Positions 27,961-37,800 of a stretch of 64,000 bases of DNA are shown here, piece by piece. This DNA is from Algicola sagamiensis DSM 14643. GTDB lineage: Bacteria > Pseudomonadota > Gammaproteobacteria > Enterobacterales > Alteromonadaceae. Within the stretch, counting starts at the first letter, position 1. Each line of letters opens with the position of its first letter. Below the pieces are notes generated by a model that saw only the letters and a list, made by a program, of their open reading frames with translations, was not told where the DNA came from and searched no databases. The position numbers and the translations under genes are program-made. Where the stretch lies: the NCBI RefSeq assembly GCF_000374485.1, contig NZ_KB894502.1, positions 91,305-155,304 on the forward strand. Direction: 5' to 3'.

Positions 27961-29790
27961 TTATATCACCTGGCGGTGGCGAATTTGACGTGCGACAAAA
28001 ATAAGAAGTAATGTCAACAAGCAAGGCATGAAAGCGATATTGATAAACTTCAGCACAGTCCCGAGTGCATCGATATCTTTATCCAGCTGATGGCGCACTT
28101 CACGCAGTTCTTTACGGATCTCTATCTTTTCTTTCAGGAATGCCTCAATTGTTGACTCTTGTTCTGGTGTAAGTACCAAAGCTGCCCCTTCTCCTTGTTG
28201 GGTCTGAAGGTCGCTCAGTTTACTTTCGGTTTCTTTTAAACGTGCTTGTAGTTCTTGCTCTTTTTGTCGGAATTTCGCTTCCGCATCTAATGTTAACTGA
28301 TCGACAACTTCAAATGGCCTTGCATATCGTCCGCGTGCGCGGATATTAATGAGTGCAACGCTGCCACTTAAGTTCTCCACAATATTGGTCACTAAATCAC
28401 TATTATTTGCAAATGGTACCAGAATAGGGGAGCCGAAGAAGTTATTCCGATTGACCCAAAATCGATCTGAAAGAATATCCGTATCCGCGACGATAATTGC
28501 CTGGAAGTTGTCTGCTTCAGATTGATGTGATGCAGGATCAATTCCCTCTGGCGGGTTTTCGAAGGCAGATTTGATTGGCCCACTCACGCGTGCGGCAAGG
28601 GTATACTGGGTATTTGCATCCTGAAACTCAGTCAGTAATGCTTGCGGATCTTTTGCAGAGCTTGTGTACTTGCTGCTGTCCATCAGGCTTGAGTGAACGG
28701 ATGACATGACGAGAGGTTCAAAGTTTGTTTTTGAACCTTCAAGCTTCGACAGTGAGCCAAATGACGCACCATTGATCAATTCCAAACTTGCGGTAGTGAC
28801 ATCCTCTCTATCAATATTATTATCAGACAGCCCTAAGTAACCGATATGACGACCAGAACCGCCGTTGGGAAGATGAATTTCCAGCCCTGACTCAGCATCG
28901 ACAACGATTTTTTCCGGGTCGTAAGCGACGCCCCATACTTTGAAGAGTTGAGCGAGGTTGGAACGGCTGGAGATCCCCATCGCACTTGGTGATGATTCCG
29001 CATTGGGATCAACAAATGCAATGACTTTTCCACCTTTGAGGACATATTGATCGATTGCATACTGAAGTGCTTCGTCGTAATTCTTCGGGTGAACCAGGAC
29101 AAGTACATCTGTTTTTTCAGGAATAGCTGCATTCTCTTTTTCGAGCAACTCAACCTGATACAACTGCTGAAGTTGTTCATAGATAGCCCAAGCGGGATCC
29201 ATTCGGCCAGTCATTCGATTTGGTCCGCCCTCTAGCGGTAAATCAGAAATAAAGGAAATCTGGACGGGTTTTGGATTGCTCAGTTTATAAATGAGCTTTG
29301 CGATTTCATATTCAAGAAAACTTTCCTGTTGTGGATCAAAGAAAGCAATCGTTTCTCTGTCATCTAAGCTGTTCGTGCCACCAAGACCAAAATACAGACT
29401 ATCGCCCGCAGCACTAAGCTTCACGCCATTCAGTCCAAATTCATCTGCTTTATCCTCTGATTCAGAGAATGGCTCAGGGTCAATGATTTGCAGGTTAATA
29501 TGGCCATTTGAGGCAACTTCGAACTCTTCGAGTAAGGATTTTACACGTGAGGCGTAGTTTCGAATCCCAGTATATCCTTCTGATGTTTTATCGGAGAAAA
29601 AGAAATACAGATTGATCGGCTCATCAATATCCTGAAGAAGCTTTTTGGTTGCATTCGAGACTGTATAGATCTGGTTCTCAGTCAAGTCGACTCTGACTTT
29701 ATCGAATAAAACGTTATTCAGTAAAGCTGCACAAAGGAAGACAAAAGCAATTGCGAGGAGACCAAATGAATTCGTGATTTTGTTTTGCAT
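27961..29790 (-). CDS. GldG-like ABC transporter auxiliary protein
   Basis: A 609-residue protein with membrane segments at both ends (FGLLAIAFVFLCAALLNNVLF; FINIAFMPCLLTLLLIFVA) and a large periplasmic domain. VRVDLTENQIYTVSNATKKLL and EPINLYFFFSDK at the start and VLVLVHPKNY...GGKVIAFVDPNAE in the middle are the hallmarks of the ABC-type auxiliary (GldG) family. A coiled coil rich in Glu, Gln and Lys (about 500-575) precedes the last membrane segment. In Bacteroidetes GldG works with GldA/GldF in gliding; in gammaproteobacteria the complex role is unknown. Spacing to the permease gene is 9 bp. Confidence 0.9.
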   Translation of the reverse strand: MQNKITNSFGLLAIAFVFLCAALLNNVLFDKVRVDLTENQIYTVSNATKKLLQDIDEPINLYFFFSDKTSEGYTGIRNYASRVKSLLEEFEVASNGHINLQIIDPEPFSESEDKADEFGLNGVKLSAAGDSLYFGLGGTNSLDDRETIAFFDPQQESFLEYEIAKLIYKLSNPKPVQISFISDLPLEGGPNRMTGRMDPAWAIYEQLQQLYQVELLEKENAAIPEKTDVLVLVHPKNYDEALQYAIDQYVLKGGKVIAFVDPNAESSPSAMGISSRSNLAQLFKVWGVAYDPEKIVVDAESGLEIHLPNGGSGRHIGYLGLSDNNIDREDVTTASLELINGASFGSLSKLEGSKTNFEPLVMSSVHSSLMDSSKYTSSAKDPQALLTEFQDANTQYTLAARVSGPIKSAFENPPEGIDPASHQSEADNFQAIIVADTDILSDRFWVNRNNFFGSPILVPFANNSDLVTNIVENLSGSVALINIRARGRYARPFEVVDQLTLDAEAKFRQKEQELQARLKETESKLSDLQTQQGEGAALVLTPEQESTIEAFLKEKIEIRKELREVRHQLDKDIDALGTVLKFINIAFMPCLLTLLLIFVARQIRHRQVI

Positions 29791-29799
29791 GTTTGTCTC

Positions 29800-30534
29800 C
29801 TATTGTGCTTTTTTCTGTTCAATCAAAACCAGTCCTGCGTATAGCCAAGACACAATTAAGATCATGAAATAACCAACATCTTTTAAGGAAATGACACCTT
29901 TTGCCATCGCATCAAAGTGTTCGATAAAGCTGAGGCTGGCAATCGTATCGAGCACAATGCTTGGCACCCAACCTTTAAAGGCTTGCAGGACAACAGATGT
30001 ACCACTTAAAACAAATAGAAAGCAAACAACAACGGTCAGAATAAAGGCTATCACTTGGTTTTTCGTCATCGCGGACATACAAATACCGATAGCCAAGAAT
30101 GCACCAGACATCAGCCAACTACCAAGATAAGCGGCAAAGATAACCCCATTGTCCGGGTTGCCTAAGTAATTGACGGTGATCCAAAGCGGGAATGTTAAAA
30201 TTAGGGCTAAGCCGAGTACACTCCACGCAGCAAGGAACTTGGCAACCATTGCTTGCATGGTTGTAATGGGTAAAGTCATCAGAAGCTCAATCGTGCCTGA
30301 CTTACGCTCTTCCGCCCATAAACGCATGGCCATCGCTGGCACAAGGAACAAGTATAACCATGGATGGAAATTAAAAAATGGGAGCAGATCGGCTTGACCT
30401 CGTTCGTAAAAATTCCCCAAATAAAAGGTGAATACGCCGCTCATGATCAAAAAAATGATAATAAATACATAGGCAACCGGCGTCGAAAAGAAAGAGCTGA
30501 GTTCACGCCGAAATAAAATTTTAATCGCATTCAT
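29800..30534 (-). CDS. ABC-2 type permease (GldF-like)
   Basis: A 244-residue membrane protein with six hydrophobic segments of the ABC-2 permease type: FRRELSSFFSTPVAYVFIIIF, PFFNFHPWLYLFLVPAMAMRLW, and EERKSGTIELLMTLPIT, which is the conserved cytoplasmic loop before the second segment. ATG 30534 lies 1 bp after the ATPase stop, a tight coupling that sets the start; an upstream GTG at 30543 overlaps. It forms the channel of the four-gene exporter. Confidence 0.92.
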   Translation of the reverse strand: MNAIKILFRRELSSFFSTPVAYVFIIIFLIMSGVFTFYLGNFYERGQADLLPFFNFHPWLYLFLVPAMAMRLWAEERKSGTIELLMTLPITTMQAMVAKFLAAWSVLGLALILTFPLWITVNYLGNPDNGVIFAAYLGSWLMSGAFLAIGICMSAMTKNQVIAFILTVVVCFLFVLSGTSVVLQAFKGWVPSIVLDTIASLSFIEHFDAMAKGVISLKDVGYFMILIVSWLYAGLVLIEQKKAQ

Positions 30535-30535
30535 C

Positions 30536-31456
30536 TTATGCACTCTCCGTCATTGTTAAATCGCGAAAAACATCGTCCAGTCGACCTCGTTCTGCGTAGA
30601 TGGAAGCAACGGACCAGCCGTCTTTTTCTGCCATTTCAATCACACGTTGGTACAAATGATCCTCTTCAGTTGGAAACACAGTCGCCCTTTTTCCATTGAT
30701 CTGAATTTCTGACACCTGCTTTAATTGCTCCAGTGTGTTAAGTGGTGGGATCTCACCTAAAAACTCAAGCGTGACGGCCTGATGATGCCGAGAACGTGCC
30801 TCCAATTCATCTGGTGTCCCGTCAAAGAGCATCTTTCCTTCGCTAATAATGATGGCGCGATTGCAAACAGCCGTAACTTCTTCAAGGATGTGAGTAGAAA
30901 TAATCACAATTTTATCTTTCGAAAGATTTTGGATGAGTTTACGTACCTGGTGTTTCTGATTTGGATCAAGACCATCTGTTGGTTCATCCAGAATAAGCAC
31001 CTTTGGATCATGAACAATGGCTTGTGCAAGGCCAACCCGGCGTTTATAGCCTTTGGAAAGGTTATCAATGGGGCGATTTAGTACATCGTGCAATTCGACA
31101 CTTTCAATGACACTTTTAAGTTTTTGCTTTTTGTCTTGACCTTTTAATCCTCTGATCTCAGCGATGAAATTTAAAAAATGTGCGACAGTCATATCGCCAT
31201 AGGAGGGTGCTCCTTCTGGTAAATAACCAATCAATGGCTTGATTTCATCAAGTTGTGAATCAATATCGAGACCACAAATACTGATGTGTCCAGCACTGGC
31301 ATCCAGAAATCCTGTGAGCATTTTCATTGTGGTGGACTTTCCAGCACCATTAGGACCTAAAAAACCAATCACTTCTCCGGGTGAGAACGCCACCGACAAT
31401 TGGTTGACGGCAGTAAAATCCCCAAATTGTTTTGTCAATTTGTCGATCTTTATCAT
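30536..31456 (-). CDS. ABC transporter ATP-binding protein (GldA-like)
   Basis: A 306-residue ATPase. Walker A GPNGAGKS at 34-41, Q-loop near YLPEGAPSYGDMTV, signature LSKGYKRRVGLAQA, Walker B VLILDEPTDGLDP, and H-loop IISTHILEE. A C-terminal extension of about 80 residues ends VASIYAERGRLDDVFRDLT, typical of exporter ATPases that pair with ABC-2 permeases. First gene of the exporter operon ATPase-permease-GldG-DUF4340, with the promoter probably at 31460-31560. Confidence 0.94.
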   Translation of the reverse strand: MIKIDKLTKQFGDFTAVNQLSVAFSPGEVIGFLGPNGAGKSTTMKMLTGFLDASAGHISICGLDIDSQLDEIKPLIGYLPEGAPSYGDMTVAHFLNFIAEIRGLKGQDKKQKLKSVIESVELHDVLNRPIDNLSKGYKRRVGLAQAIVHDPKVLILDEPTDGLDPNQKHQVRKLIQNLSKDKIVIISTHILEEVTAVCNRAIIISEGKMLFDGTPDELEARSRHHQAVTLEFLGEIPPLNTLEQLKQVSEIQINGKRATVFPTEEDHLYQRVIEMAEKDGWSVASIYAERGRLDDVFRDLTMTESA

Positions 31457-31612
31457 GAATTTTATTCCTTAACTTGTTGACCGATCGTTGAAGCTCTGAA
31501 AAGTGTATTTTTTCATACACAATTTTCAAGGGGTGTTCATGCTAAACTCACGAAATTATTCAATTTCTGATGAAAAAATATGCTAACGTGCTCTTTGACT
31601 GTCAAGAAAAGC

Positions 31613-31637
31613 AAGTGGACCAGTCATTGATCCACTT
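31613..31637 (-). terminator. Hairpin after the TonB-dependent receptor
   Basis: On the minus strand AAGTGGA (31637-31631), an 11-nt loop, TCCACTT (31619-31613), then GCTTTTCTTG. It begins 28 bp after the receptor stop codon. Confidence 0.6.
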
Positions 31638-31664
31638 CAATTGGCCCACTTGGATGGAGGATAC

Positions 31665-34505
31665 TTAAAGTTTTACCGTAAAACCAAGCAGGAGTCTTCT
31701 GCCGATAATATCGTAGTATCCGCGTCCGTAATAAACCGTTGGATGTCTTGGTGGTGCTTTATCAAGCAGGTTTAATATTCCGAATCGCATACTGATCGTA
31801 TCATCCCAGTGATACTTTCCAGTCGCATCCCAGGTTGTATGTGATGGGATGTGATAGTAACTCTGTGTTTGCGGTGATTCGCCAAAATCTGTCACTGCGC
31901 TATGGCGATAGTTGGCCGCTAGAGTTGATTGTAAGTCCTCATAAAGCCAGATAACTTGCAATTTTCCTTTCCAATACGGGTCAGAATATTCACCTGCGTC
32001 TTCATTCACATCACTGGAGAAGCCTGATTCATTACTTGACCACTCATCGACATATGTTGCAATGAAGTTTGTTTCCAGTGAGCCCCAATTGCCAAACTCC
32101 TGAGTATGATTGATTTCAATATCCACACCTGAGGTTTTGAAGGAGGCAAGGTTGATCTCTCGAGAGTTAAAATATTCAATTGTATGATCGTTCGGATCAC
32201 GTCGCATCAGGCCGCAAAAAGAGTTTGCGAGCGAGTTGCTTCGATAGCAGTTACGGACGATGGAGTTGCCACCAAATGATGTGATCGCGTTTGAGATATC
32301 AAAGTTCCAGTAATCGAATGTGATGGTCAAATCATTGATCCAGTCGGGTGTGTAAATAAATCCGATGGTGTAGTCGTTCGAAATTTCTGGCGTAAGGTCT
32401 TTGTTCCCCGTAATTTCTCCAGCCACACTGCTGCTCCAGCTTTGAGGTGGGATCCAACCTTCTGGTATGCCATCAGCCCGACAGTTTTTGATGAAATTTG
32501 CCCTAAATGGTCCAGTTTCATCAAGACGTTTTTGTGAGCATGGATCACTGATAGAGTTGAAGGTTTGTCCGCCTGGGTTAAATAGCTCAGAAATATTGGG
32601 TGCGCGAACAGACTTCGATCGATTAAGACGAAAACGCAACTGCTCGTTCAGTCTCCAGTTTAAACCGATTTTCCAAGCATCTTCACGGCCGGAGTTACTA
32701 TAATCCATTATGCGGTATGCAAGTTCAGCGGTTAAGTCATCAACGAACTGAACATCATTCACGACTGGAACAGAGAGTTCCATTGAGGCTTCGCGAACAC
32801 TTGTCTTACCAACGGTTGCAGCTGACTTATTCCCGAAAATCAGGTTGTTCATCATTAAATAGTCAGGCTTTGTTTCTGATTGCTCCTGACGCCATTCTAC
32901 TCCGAATGCTGCGGTGATCATGCCGGATGGGATCTCGATAAGATCACCATCAATAAATAGGCCAGCAGACTCCTGCTTGGCTTCCGCCAGTCGAGTGACA
33001 TCTGTCGAAACCCAATCAATTGAGTCTGTTGATGTGACATTTCGTCCGAATGGATTAAACGCAATGCAACCACTTTTTCTGGCTTCCTCATCTCTACAAA
33101 CCGCTTTCCCATTCAAAATGATTGAATCTAAAGACTGGTCAAATCGTTCCGTCACGACCTGATTGTGCCAACTGGTGGTGTTTTTATTTCTTCCTTTTTG
33201 ATAATAAAGACTGTAACCCCAATTTTCCGTGAGATTACCCTCAAAGCCTGCTGCAACTCGAAATAGCTTTCTGTCCTGTGCATATTCTCGCGCACCGAAC
33301 TCTGAATGTGCACGATGTAAACTGATTTCAGAAAGATTATTTGCCTGCATCAATTCAAACATGTCTGCATTAATAAATGCATTATCAAGCTTGATGGTTT
33401 TCGCGCTGCTGCCTCTGTGGAACACAGGTGAGCTTTCACCATGTGCGGTCGATGTGGAATAGGTTGTTTCTACGAAGAGTTGGTGGTTTTCGTGAAGTTG
33501 GTATGTGAGATAAGAAGAGTAGACGGTTCTATCAAGTGGGGTCTTTTCAAAGCCGTCTTCAAGAAAGTCACTCCCATCCCCATTGCCAGTGTGCCAGCGA
33601 TTATTGGAGGCTGAGCCAGGAATGACACCACTGCCAAAATCAAACGCTTTGAGCTTTCCATCTCGAGAGAATGTGTATTTTTTATCCCCAATATTAAAAA
33701 CACCTTGCTTATTATAAAGTGTATAAAAACGACGGCCCGTAAATGTCACTCGACCTGGTTTGCCCCCTGAAGGGTTATCGATGGCGTAGACTCCGTCTCT
33801 TAAAAAATCACGGTCGTCATCACCGATTTCTTCTTGGGTAGCATAGTTAATGTTAAATAGTGCATTGCCTTTTCCATCAGCGAAATCAGAACCAACAGTA
33901 AAAGATAACTCTCTTTCTTCGCCACCGTCCTGTTCTGGCTCAACCATTGAACCAGTAACTTCTACGCCATTATATGATTTTTTTGTAATGATATTGACGA
34001 CACCCGCAACGGCATCTGAACCGTAGACCGCTGATGCACCGCCCGTCACAATATCCACGCGCTTGATGAGTGCGGATGGAATGTTATTCAAATCAACACC
34101 GCCTGAGCCTGGTGAACCGCTAATAAAACGGCGCCCGTTTAATAACACGAGTGTTCTATCTGAGCCTAAACCACGGAGGCTTGTGATATTTAATCCGCTA
34201 GCAAAAATATAGTTATTACTTGTTGCAGGAGAGATACTGGTCGTTGAGGAAGGGATATTATTTAGTAAATCCCCCAAGTTATTGATGCCAGCACTACGAA
34301 TGGCATCGCCGGAAATAACGGTCACGGGTGTAGGTGCAATTGCACCGAGTCGTTTCATACGTGAGCCTGTGATTTCTATTCTTTCTATATCCTCACTTTC
34401 TTCGGAGTCTTTTGTATTATCGGCTTGAGCAAGGGGCAAGAGCGTGAGAGAGCTTGTGAGAAAAAGCAGCTTTGCTGCAATAGGATTGAGTTGGATACCG
34501 CACAT
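31665..34505 (-). CDS. TonB-dependent outer-membrane receptor
   Basis: A 946-residue receptor with a signal peptide (LLFLTSSLTLLPLAQA) and a TonB box region (IERIEITGSRM), a plug domain (about 50-170: TPVTVISGDAIRSAGINNLGDLL, GSDRTLVLLNGRR, RVDIVTGGASAVYGSDAVAGVVNIITKK) and a 22-strand barrel ending KLLLGFTVKL-like (RRLLLGFTVKL). The long TBDR form with the GSRM start is common in Alteromonadales, where it often imports oligosaccharides, peptides or other large substrates; here no substrate can be assigned. ATG 34505 has AGAGGT 6 nt upstream. It is divergent from the OpuAC-like gene across 196 bp. No Fur-box-like operator is obvious, so iron control is not indicated. Confidence 0.95.
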   Translation of the reverse strand: MCGIQLNPIAAKLLFLTSSLTLLPLAQADNTKDSEESEDIERIEITGSRMKRLGAIAPTPVTVISGDAIRSAGINNLGDLLNNIPSSTTSISPATSNNYIFASGLNITSLRGLGSDRTLVLLNGRRFISGSPGSGGVDLNNIPSALIKRVDIVTGGASAVYGSDAVAGVVNIITKKSYNGVEVTGSMVEPEQDGGEERELSFTVGSDFADGKGNALFNINYATQEEIGDDDRDFLRDGVYAIDNPSGGKPGRVTFTGRRFYTLYNKQGVFNIGDKKYTFSRDGKLKAFDFGSGVIPGSASNNRWHTGNGDGSDFLEDGFEKTPLDRTVYSSYLTYQLHENHQLFVETTYSTSTAHGESSPVFHRGSSAKTIKLDNAFINADMFELMQANNLSEISLHRAHSEFGAREYAQDRKLFRVAAGFEGNLTENWGYSLYYQKGRNKNTTSWHNQVVTERFDQSLDSIILNGKAVCRDEEARKSGCIAFNPFGRNVTSTDSIDWVSTDVTRLAEAKQESAGLFIDGDLIEIPSGMITAAFGVEWRQEQSETKPDYLMMNNLIFGNKSAATVGKTSVREASMELSVPVVNDVQFVDDLTAELAYRIMDYSNSGREDAWKIGLNWRLNEQLRFRLNRSKSVRAPNISELFNPGGQTFNSISDPCSQKRLDETGPFRANFIKNCRADGIPEGWIPPQSWSSSVAGEITGNKDLTPEISNDYTIGFIYTPDWINDLTITFDYWNFDISNAITSFGGNSIVRNCYRSNSLANSFCGLMRRDPNDHTIEYFNSREINLASFKTSGVDIEINHTQEFGNWGSLETNFIATYVDEWSSNESGFSSDVNEDAGEYSDPYWKGKLQVIWLYEDLQSTLAANYRHSAVTDFGESPQTQSYYHIPSHTTWDATGKYHWDDTISMRFGILNLLDKAPPRHPTVYYGRGYYDIIGRRLLLGFTVKL

Positions 34506-34701
34506 AGGCACACCTCTACTTATTATTATTTAAGCCATTGATATTAAATTTGAAGTTACTATGAGACAATCATCAATAAGTAGTGAATTTAATTGTAATT
34601 TAATATCAAAGCGTTATTTTATCCTTTCTGTTAAAACGGCATATACTTGAACGTAAGCCCATGTATTATCCGCTATAGGTGTGCTACCAGTGACGTGATT
34701 T

Positions 34702-35682
34702 ATGAATTTCATAATACGAAAATATGTTAGGGATACTGCGAATCGCTTTTTTATGACACTCATGCTTTTGGGTGGACTACCCTGCGGTGCATCTGAGTTT
34801 GAAAAGATAAATGAAATCAAAATTACGATGAATGATTGGACGAGTCAGCGTGTCCTTTCGATTGTATTTGGAGAAATGCTGAAGCAAATCGCTTATCAAC
34901 CTACTTACCATAAAGTCTCGGTGCAAAATCAGTGGGGCGGACTGACGAAAGGTCACCTACATGTGCAAATTGAAGTATGGCAGGCATCTATGGAGAAAAG
35001 TTTTGTTCCTCTTGTAGAGCAAGGGAAAATTCTCGATATGGGCGAGCATCCAGCAAAAACGCGTGAAGACTGGTGGTACCCTGAATATGTCGAGGCACGG
35101 TGCCCTGGTTTACCGGAATGGCGAGCGTTATTGAATTGCTCCCATATCTTTAAACGTCCCAACTCAAGAGGGAAGGGCGTCTATTTTACTGGCCCCTGGG
35201 ACTATAATGATGCGGATATTATTCGCGCATTTAATTTAAACTTCACGATTATGCGTTTAAAAGATCAAGAAGAACTGAATACAAAAATCAGATTAGCATC
35301 CGAGAAAAAGACGCCCATTATGGCGATTAACTGGACGCCAAACTGGACAGATACGCGGATCCCGGGAAAGTTTGTTGAGTTTCCAGATTATCATCCTGAT
35401 TGTGAAACTGACCAGAAGTGGGGAGTCAACCCACATCTCAAATACGATTGTGGCAATCCCAAAAATGGCTGGTTGAAGAAAGCAGCATGGCCTGGGATTA
35501 AAAAACATGCGTGTGTCATGCAACTATTGAAAGTCGTTGAATTTAAATCAGATATGCTCGCAGAGGCTGCAGCGTTAGTCATTGGAGATGGGATGAAAGA
35601 AGAGGATGCAGCAAAGCGCTGGATGGAAGTTTTTGAGATTGATATTAAGAAATGGCTCAATCAATCGGGATGCTATCAATAA
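34702..35682 (+). CDS. Periplasmic binding protein of the OpuAC (glycine betaine/proline) type
   Basis: A 326-residue exported protein resembling the OpuAC/ProX substrate-binding domain: INEIKITMNDWTSQRVLSIVFGEMLKQIAYQPTYH at the start (trimmed), VQIEVWQASMEKSFVPLVEQGKILDMG, and ARCPGLPEWRALLNCS. The family binds betaines in an aromatic cage; this protein is Trp/Tyr-rich (DWWYPEYV, NWTPNWTDTRIPG), but the cage residues cannot be assigned without a model. Signal segment RFFMTLMLLGGLPCGAS. No permease or ATPase gene adjoins it, so it is an orphan. It is divergent from the TonB receptor. Confidence 0.85.
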   Translation: MNFIIRKYVRDTANRFFMTLMLLGGLPCGASEFEKINEIKITMNDWTSQRVLSIVFGEMLKQIAYQPTYHKVSVQNQWGGLTKGHLHVQIEVWQASMEKSFVPLVEQGKILDMGEHPAKTREDWWYPEYVEARCPGLPEWRALLNCSHIFKRPNSRGKGVYFTGPWDYNDADIIRAFNLNFTIMRLKDQEELNTKIRLASEKKTPIMAINWTPNWTDTRIPGKFVEFPDYHPDCETDQKWGVNPHLKYDCGNPKNGWLKKAAWPGIKKHACVMQLLKVVEFKSDMLAEAAALVIGDGMKEEDAAKRWMEVFEIDIKKWLNQSGCYQ

Positions 35683-35717
35683 TTGCTAGGGATAGCCAAG
35701 AAATCAATAAGAAATGA

Positions 35718-35743
35718 GAAGAGCAAGCTTTTACTTGCTCTTC
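35718..35743. terminator. Bidirectional terminator hairpin
   Basis: Perfect 10-bp stem GAAGAGCAAG (35718-35727) and CTTGCTCTTC (35734-35743) with a 6-nt loop, between convergent stops at 35682 and 35752. The minus-strand side runs into TCATTTCTTATTG. Confidence 0.75.
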
Positions 35744-35751
35744 GGGTCATA

Positions 35752-37176
35752 TTACTCAGATGCAGATTGCAGTATTTTGTTTTCTTGTTTTTGAAACACG
35801 AAACGGCTTAAGAATAAAGTTACAACAATGGTTGATGCTAACGTAATTGCCATTAAGTGAATAAAATGGAAGGGGCTGTTAACGAAGGTAAAAAATGCAT
35901 ACAAAGCAACACCAAATACCAATCCAATCTTAATTGCATTTGCATGGACATTTTTAAAAGCAATCGCACAGATAAATGCAGCTAAAACGGGCATCGAATA
36001 CAAGCCGTTTAGCTTTTGTAGTAAGTCAATAATGCTCTTGGACTCTGCAAAATAAGGCACAAGTATGACGGAGATAATCGCAAAGACGAGAGAAAGGCGC
36101 ATACCAATTTTCTTCACATCTGCTTTTGGGTTGATCAGGTTGAGGTGAATATCACATGTATACAGTGCAGCGGCAGAGTTCAAGCAAGAATTAAATGAGC
36201 TGAGTACAGCACCAGCAATCACTGCAGCAAAAGCACCAGACAGCCAACTTGGCAAAATATCACCAACTAGACGACCATAGGCAACATCACCAATGTCACC
36301 ATATAGTTTGTAGGCAACGATACCAGGTAAAAAAACAATCGCAGGGATCAGGAGTTTCATTCCAACCGCAGCATAAAGACCTTTTTGTGCTTCTTCGACA
36401 GATTTGGCTGCTAATGCGCGCTGGGCGATGACCATATTGGTTCCCCAGTAGAAAATATGAATAAATACCATCCCTGTGAGCAAGGTATGCCAAGGAATAT
36501 CAGATTGGCTATCACCGATGAGGGTAAGTCGGTCTGCGGGGATCCCAGATAAGTCCCAATGGATCGCGTTCATGGCTAATGCAGAGACGATTATTCCCAT
36601 AATTAATAAGCCTGCGCCATTGAGTGTATCAGAAATCGCAATGGCGCGAAGCCCACCGAAGATGGCGTAAACAGAACCGACGATTGCGAAGATGACGGCA
36701 AGCATAGTGACTGAAATCTCAAGGCTAAACATGGATTTCATGAAAAGAGAGCCAGTGTATAGAACGACAGGAAGAAGAATGAAGGCATATCCAAGCATGA
36801 ATAGCACAGAAACCATTGCCCGGATCCCTTTATCATTATATTTCTTCTCAAGTAACTCTGTCGTCGTGGTGCAGTTATATTTGTAGTAAATCGGAATTAA
36901 CCATTTTGCGAGAATGATCAGGCCGACAGCAGCACCAAATTCCCACCAAGCGACAAGTAAACTTTGTGCGCCATTCATACCAACGATTTGTTCAGCACTG
37001 ATATTTGTCATCATGAGGGAGCCAGCGACAACAACCCAGCTCAGGCCACCACCTGCGAGAAAGTAGTCTTTACTATCGTTTTGATGATGCTTTGCTTGAC
37101 GGCATTTGAAATAGGTAATGAGTCCAACTAATGCTGTAAGACCAAAAAATATGATCAGCTGTATACTCTGTTCCAC
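35752..37176 (-). CDS. Sodium:solute symporter (SSS/SLC5 family)
   Basis: A 474-residue SLC5-type transporter with about 12 membrane segments. Family features: SKDYFLAGGGLSWVVVAGSLMMTNISAEQIVGMNG, the Na+-site region TNISAEQ, TTTELLEKKYN, YAIFGGLRAIAISDT and ISVILVPYFAESKS. The close relatives with the NISAEQ.VGMNG motif include galactose (vSGLT) and sialic-acid type symporters, so a sugar substrate is plausible, but none is proven. GTG start at 37176 has AGGAG 5 nt upstream. Compared with vSGLT it is shorter at the C-terminus. Confidence 0.93.
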   Translation of the reverse strand: MEQSIQLIIFFGLTALVGLITYFKCRQAKHHQNDSKDYFLAGGGLSWVVVAGSLMMTNISAEQIVGMNGAQSLLVAWWEFGAAVGLIILAKWLIPIYYKYNCTTTTELLEKKYNDKGIRAMVSVLFMLGYAFILLPVVLYTGSLFMKSMFSLEISVTMLAVIFAIVGSVYAIFGGLRAIAISDTLNGAGLLIMGIIVSALAMNAIHWDLSGIPADRLTLIGDSQSDIPWHTLLTGMVFIHIFYWGTNMVIAQRALAAKSVEEAQKGLYAAVGMKLLIPAIVFLPGIVAYKLYGDIGDVAYGRLVGDILPSWLSGAFAAVIAGAVLSSFNSCLNSAAALYTCDIHLNLINPKADVKKIGMRLSLVFAIISVILVPYFAESKSIIDLLQKLNGLYSMPVLAAFICAIAFKNVHANAIKIGLVFGVALYAFFTFVNSPFHFIHLMAITLASTIVVTLFLSRFVFQKQENKILQSASE

Positions 37177-37411
37177 TGCTTCTCCTGATATCTCATATGT
37201 TTATTATTTTATCTGATGTATTATAGGGTACGATCATTTGGGTGTCTATGCTCTTTGGCCGAGTATGTAGAACAGTACAAATGGGACCGCGTGCAATAAG
37301 CTATCAACTCATGGCTATGGGGTCAAAGAATTGGTGCTAAAAATAGGAAAATAATTTCTTAGTGTGAATGGAATCTATGCAATTGATAGCGAATAAGGTG
37401 CTTTTTTAACT
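37177..37411. other. Spacer upstream of the SSS symporter
   Basis: About 235 bp without a recognisable gene, presumably holding the symporter promoter on the minus strand. I see no repeat or operator I can defend. Confidence 0.3.
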
Positions 37412-37651
37412 TTGAGCGATAAAAATGAAACTTTATTTTATAGATTAAACGTTATAGCCATGGACTTTTATTCTTATTATAAGAGAGCCGCGACGGAGAT
37501 TGAAGAGCAAGAGAACATGGGATCTCTGAAGCGGCTATCGTTTTTTACTTCAAAACTTGCTGAGCAGACAAGTAACTGGGCGGATTCAGCAAGTTTCGAA
37601 GTGATGTGCATTATAAAGGAACAAACTGAACTGAAACTGAACCTGAAATAA
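37412..37651 (+). CDS. Possible small helical protein
   Basis: A 79-residue reading frame (63 residues from the ATG at 37460) rich in charged and aromatic residues, predicted helical: MDFYSYYKRAATEIEEQEN and LKRLSFFTSKLAEQTSNW. The start at 37412 would be TTG, and neither start has a clear Shine-Dalgarno. No family is recognised. It lies 149 bp before the acyl-carrier-like gene on the same strand. It may be real but should be held as tentative. Confidence 0.35.
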   Translation: MSDKNETLFYRLNVIAMDFYSYYKRAATEIEEQENMGSLKRLSFFTSKLAEQTSNWADSASFEVMCIIKEQTELKLNLK

Positions 37652-37800
37652 AAACATGAAAAAATCGTAAATTATTGATTATAAATTTCATTTTGGTTAT
37701 TTTTTCATCAATTTGATTTCTGTCGTTTTTCAAGTAGCATGTGCAAGATTTGTATTTAAAAAGGTTGCATTGATTGATGAGTAATGGAGAGACATAAGTT

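Noticed and set aside
34506..34701. Fur box upstream of the TonB-dependent receptor
   Set aside because: No sequence close to the GATAATGATAATCATTATC consensus is present; only general AT-rich inverted pieces.
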